Source: Azorhizobium caulinodans ORS 571 (GTDB taxonomy: Bacteria; Pseudomonadota; Alphaproteobacteria; Rhizobiales; Xanthobacteraceae). Taken from it: DNA of 64,000 bases. The DNA lies in assembly GCF_000010525.1 (NCBI RefSeq), contig NC_009937.1:3601501-3665500 (forward strand). Direction: 5' to 3'. Of the stretch, positions 61,761-64,000 are shown piece by piece; the first letter of the stretch is position 1, and the number at the start of each line of letters is the position of its first letter. Under the pieces are notes generated by a model. It had not been told where the DNA came from and ran no database searches. It saw only the letters and a list, made by a program, of their open reading frames with translations. The translations under genes were made by a program, and so were the position numbers.

Positions 61761-63133
61761 GCACTCCCACCTTCTCGCCCGCCGCCGAACCTGCGCTGTG
61801 GGCGCGGTCTGCCAGTGAACTGAACGCGCTCTACGCCGCCGGTCAGGCAACCCCCGAGGACACCCTCACGTCCGTGCTGGAGCGGCTGGAGGCGGTGAAC
61901 CCAGCGCTCAATGCCGTGATCGCCCTCGATCACGCGGGCGCCCTCGCAGCGGCCAGGGCGAGCACGGAGCGCTGGCGGGCCGGCACACCGCTCTCGCCGC
62001 TCGATGGCGTGCCGGTGAGCGTGAAGGACAACATCCTCCAGCAGGGCCTGCCCGCCACATGGGGCAGCCGGCTGTACCGGGATTTCGTGCCGGAGCGCGA
62101 CGAGACGCCGGTGGCCCGCCTGAGGGCGGCGGGCGCCCTGCTGTTCGGCAAGACCAACGTGCCGGAATTCACCCTCCAGGGCTATACGGACAACCTGCTC
62201 TTCGGCGTGACCGGCAATCCCTTCGACCCCACCCTGACCCCCGGCGGCTCCAGCGGCGGTGCGGTGGCAGCGGTCGCAGCCGGCATCGGCCCCATCGCGC
62301 TCGGCACCGACGGCGGCGGCTCCATCCGCCGGCCGGCGGGCTATGCCGGACTGTTCGGCCTCAAGCCCTCGCGCGGTCTGGTGCCGCGCGCCCACGGCTT
62401 TCCCACCATTCTCCATGACTTCGAGGTCGCAGGCCCGCTCGCGCGCACGGTGGCAGACATCCAGCTCACCCTCACCGTCATTGCGGACGGCTTTGCACCC
62501 GCCGCTGTCACGGCTCCCCTGCGTATTCTCTTCGCGCCCACGTTCGGCACGGCACCGGTGGATCCGGAGATCGCGGCCAGCCTCGAAGAGGCCGCCCGGC
62601 AGTTCGAAGCCATGGGCCACAGTGTCGAACGGGCGGAGCCTTTCCTTCTCGCAGAGCCCATGCTCGACATCTGGCCGGTGGTCAGCCAGACCGCCGCCGC
62701 AGCGGTGATGGAAGAGCATCCGGGACAGGAGCACCTCATCGCGCCGGCACTGGCGGAGATGGCGCGGCAGGGCGCAGCGCGATCGGCCACGGAGTACCTC
62801 GGCGCCCTGAACCGGATCACCGCCATGGGCCGGGAGTTCGACGCGCTCTTCGCCCGCCATGACATCCTGCTGACGCCGGCGGCGGCGGCCCTGCCCTGGC
62901 CCGCCCACGAGCCCTATCCCACGCAGATCGCCGGCCGACCGGTGGGGCCGCGCGGGCATGCGGTCTTCACGCCCTTTGCCAATGTGCTGGGTCTGCCCGG
63001 CCTCAGCATTCCCGTCCGGCCCTCGGCCACCGGCCTGCCCATCGGCGCACAGATCGTCGGCCCGCACGGTTCGGATGCCCGGCTTCTGGCGCTGGCTGCC
63101 GCTTTCGGAGAGGTTCCCCGCTCGTCATCATAA
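61757..63133 (+). CDS. amidase signature family protein (AtzE/ureidomalonase-like candidate)
   Basis: This 458-residue amidase has the Ser-cisSer-Lys triad: Lys90 (VPVSVKDN), the GGSSGG segment (163-168) and nucleophile Ser189 (GTDGGGSIRRPAGYAGLFGLKPS). Typical EFTLQGYTDN and PLARTVADIQL follow. Translational coupling to the amidohydrolase suggests it hydrolyses the ring-opening product. That would be carboxybiuret/biuret-like if the substrate is cyanuric acid, or ureidomalonate if it is barbituric acid. Neither is proven. No allophanate hydrolase or third enzyme follows before the operon seems to end. Confidence 0.88.
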   Translation: MSTPTFSPAAEPALWARSASELNALYAAGQATPEDTLTSVLERLEAVNPALNAVIALDHAGALAAARASTERWRAGTPLSPLDGVPVSVKDNILQQGLPATWGSRLYRDFVPERDETPVARLRAAGALLFGKTNVPEFTLQGYTDNLLFGVTGNPFDPTLTPGGSSGGAVAAVAAGIGPIALGTDGGGSIRRPAGYAGLFGLKPSRGLVPRAHGFPTILHDFEVAGPLARTVADIQLTLTVIADGFAPAAVTAPLRILFAPTFGTAPVDPEIAASLEEAARQFEAMGHSVERAEPFLLAEPMLDIWPVVSQTAAAAVMEEHPGQEHLIAPALAEMARQGAARSATEYLGALNRITAMGREFDALFARHDILLTPAAAALPWPAHEPYPTQIAGRPVGPRGHAVFTPFANVLGLPGLSIPVRPSATGLPIGAQIVGPHGSDARLLALAAAFGEVPRSSS

Positions 63134-63244
63134 GACCCGTCCGGAGGCGAAGGGGACGCAGCGCCTCGCCGTTTCGTCGGCTTGCCTTTTGCGCGCGCCT
63201 CGCGCACCAATGCCGGGAATCTGGAACATCCAAGACTGGCCCCG

Positions 63245-64000
63245 ATGAGCGCTCCGGCCCCGGCCTTCCGCAATACGAGCCCGGATCAGCTCGACCTCAT
63301 GGTCCGCGTGTCTTCGCCCATGGGCTGGCTGGTGCTGGCGGTGTTCATCTGCGTGGTGCTCGGCGGACTTGCCTGGTCGATCCTCGGCACGGCGCCGATC
63401 AAGGTGGCGGGCACAGGCGTGCTTCAGGGCACAGGCGGCGTCCTGCTCGTGTCGTCGCCGGGCAACGGGCCGGTCTCGGACCTCAAGGTGGCCGTGGGGG
63501 CGCAGGTGCATGCCGGCGAGATCGTCGCCGTGCTGTCCGATCCCGTGCTGGACGCCCGCGCCCAGACCATCACCGCGCGCCTTGCCCAGTTGCAGGAGGA
63601 ACAGCGCAAGCTCGCAGCGTTTCAGGCGCGCGAGAAGGAGGTGCGCGCCCGCGCCGATGCCCAGCGCAAGGAAGCGCTTGAAAACACCATCCGCCAGGCC
63701 CGCGAGCGCGAGGCCGCCCTCACCCAGGTGCTCGCCAACCAGCGGGATCTGTTGAGTAGGGGCCTCGCCACCCGCGACCGCGTGCTGATCACCGAGAACG
63801 ACCGCGAGCAGGCCCGCCGGGATGCGGCGGATGCGGCCAACGCCATCAATGCCCTCGGCGTCGAGGCGGACGAGCGCGGCATCCGTGCCGAGCGCGATAT
63901 GCTCGATCTGTCCGCCCGCCTCAGCCAGAGCCGGCAGGAACTGGCGGAAGTCGAGGCCGAACGGGCGGCACGCACCCTGGTGCGCGCGCCGGGCGATGGC
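63245..64000 (+). CDS. HlyD/NHLM-type secretion adaptor, N-terminal part (truncated by window)
   Basis: The 252 visible residues start MSAPAPAFRNTSPDQLDLMV and continue RVSSPMGWLVLAVFICVVLGGLAW with one membrane helix (about residues 26-48). A lipoyl-like hairpin (GVLLVSSPGNGPVSDLKVAVGAQVHAGEIVAVLSDP) and a long coiled coil (about 100-245) follow. The SPDQLDLMVRVSSPMGW start matches my memory of the NHLM bacteriocin-system HlyD adaptors. Those work with a peptidase-containing ABC exporter to secrete RiPP precursors carrying a nitrile-hydratase-like leader. The C-terminal half and partner genes lie beyond the window, so this call is provisional. Confidence 0.75.
   Translation, partial: MSAPAPAFRNTSPDQLDLMVRVSSPMGWLVLAVFICVVLGGLAWSILGTAPIKVAGTGVLQGTGGVLLVSSPGNGPVSDLKVAVGAQVHAGEIVAVLSDPVLDARAQTITARLAQLQEEQRKLAAFQAREKEVRARADAQRKEALENTIRQAREREAALTQVLANQRDLLSRGLATRDRVLITENDREQARRDAADAANAINALGVEADERGIRAERDMLDLSARLSQSRQELAEVEAERAARTLVRAPGDG

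Noticed and set aside
1-64000. CRISPR arrays, insertion sequences, rRNA operons, prophage genes
   Set aside because: Looked for repeated direct units, transposase motifs and phage-type genes; none were seen.

Overview
The window is about 67% GC, coding-dense DNA from an alphaproteobacterium, most likely a Rhizobiales/Xanthobacteraceae member. The clues are the hisD-UPF0262-LMW phosphatase and murA-DUF2948 neighbourhoods, two chemotaxis receptors, many sulfonate-type ABC systems, and a cyanuric-acid-hydrolase/barbiturase homologue of a kind known from Azorhizobium. The genus is an inference from gene content; no marker gene here settles it.

Layout. (1) 1-5.3 kb is a housekeeping block on the minus strand (murA, DUF2948, hisD, UPF0262, LMW phosphatase), with a tRNA-Thr(CGT) beside it. 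(2) 5.3-10.3 kb holds two methyl-accepting chemotaxis proteins, one soluble with tandem PAS domains and one membrane-bound, plus two small unknown genes. (3) 10.3-36 kb is a 25-kb organosulfur island. It contains SsuD, four NtaA/SnaA/DszA-type FMN monooxygenases, two SfnB/DszC-like flavoproteins, a flavin reductase, a nitroreductase, six periplasmic binding proteins, four permeases, two ATPases, a SoxC-type sulfite dehydrogenase with its cytochrome c, and an Rrf2 regulator. (4) 36-40 kb carries YgiQ, an RsmB-type rRNA methyltransferase and a MarR regulator. (5) 40.4-53.3 kb is a CoA-thioester aromatic pathway. It has a 2-aminobenzoate/benzoate-type CoA ligase, a fused monooxygenase/OYE-like reductase, beta-oxidation enzymes, a hotdog thioesterase, RidA, and a Liv-type ABC importer. 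(6) 53.4-55.8 kb holds DUF3429, DUF2256, VOC and IclR genes. (7) 56-63.1 kb is a BMP-family ABC importer followed by a ring-opening amidohydrolase and an amidase. (8) The right edge cuts an HlyD-type adaptor that resembles NHLP/NHLM (RiPP) export systems.

How the parts fit. In the sulfur island, ABC systems import alkane/aryl sulfonates or sulfones, reduced flavin from the reductases feeds the monooxygenases, C-S cleavage releases sulfite, and the SoxC/cytochrome c pair can oxidise it to sulfate. Two operons each combine two binding proteins, two permeases and a single ATPase. Four island promoters share an AT-rich TTGAC-centred element. In the aromatic block the importer brings in an aromatic acid, the ligase makes the CoA thioester, the fused flavoenzyme hydroxylates and reduces the ring, and hydratase, dehydrogenases and possibly RidA complete a beta-oxidation-like route. 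In the last block the BMP transporter probably imports a heterocycle that the amidohydrolase opens and the amidase processes.

Most functions rest on recognisable family motifs. Exact substrates are inferences and are marked as such. No IS element, integrase, CRISPR array or rRNA was seen.
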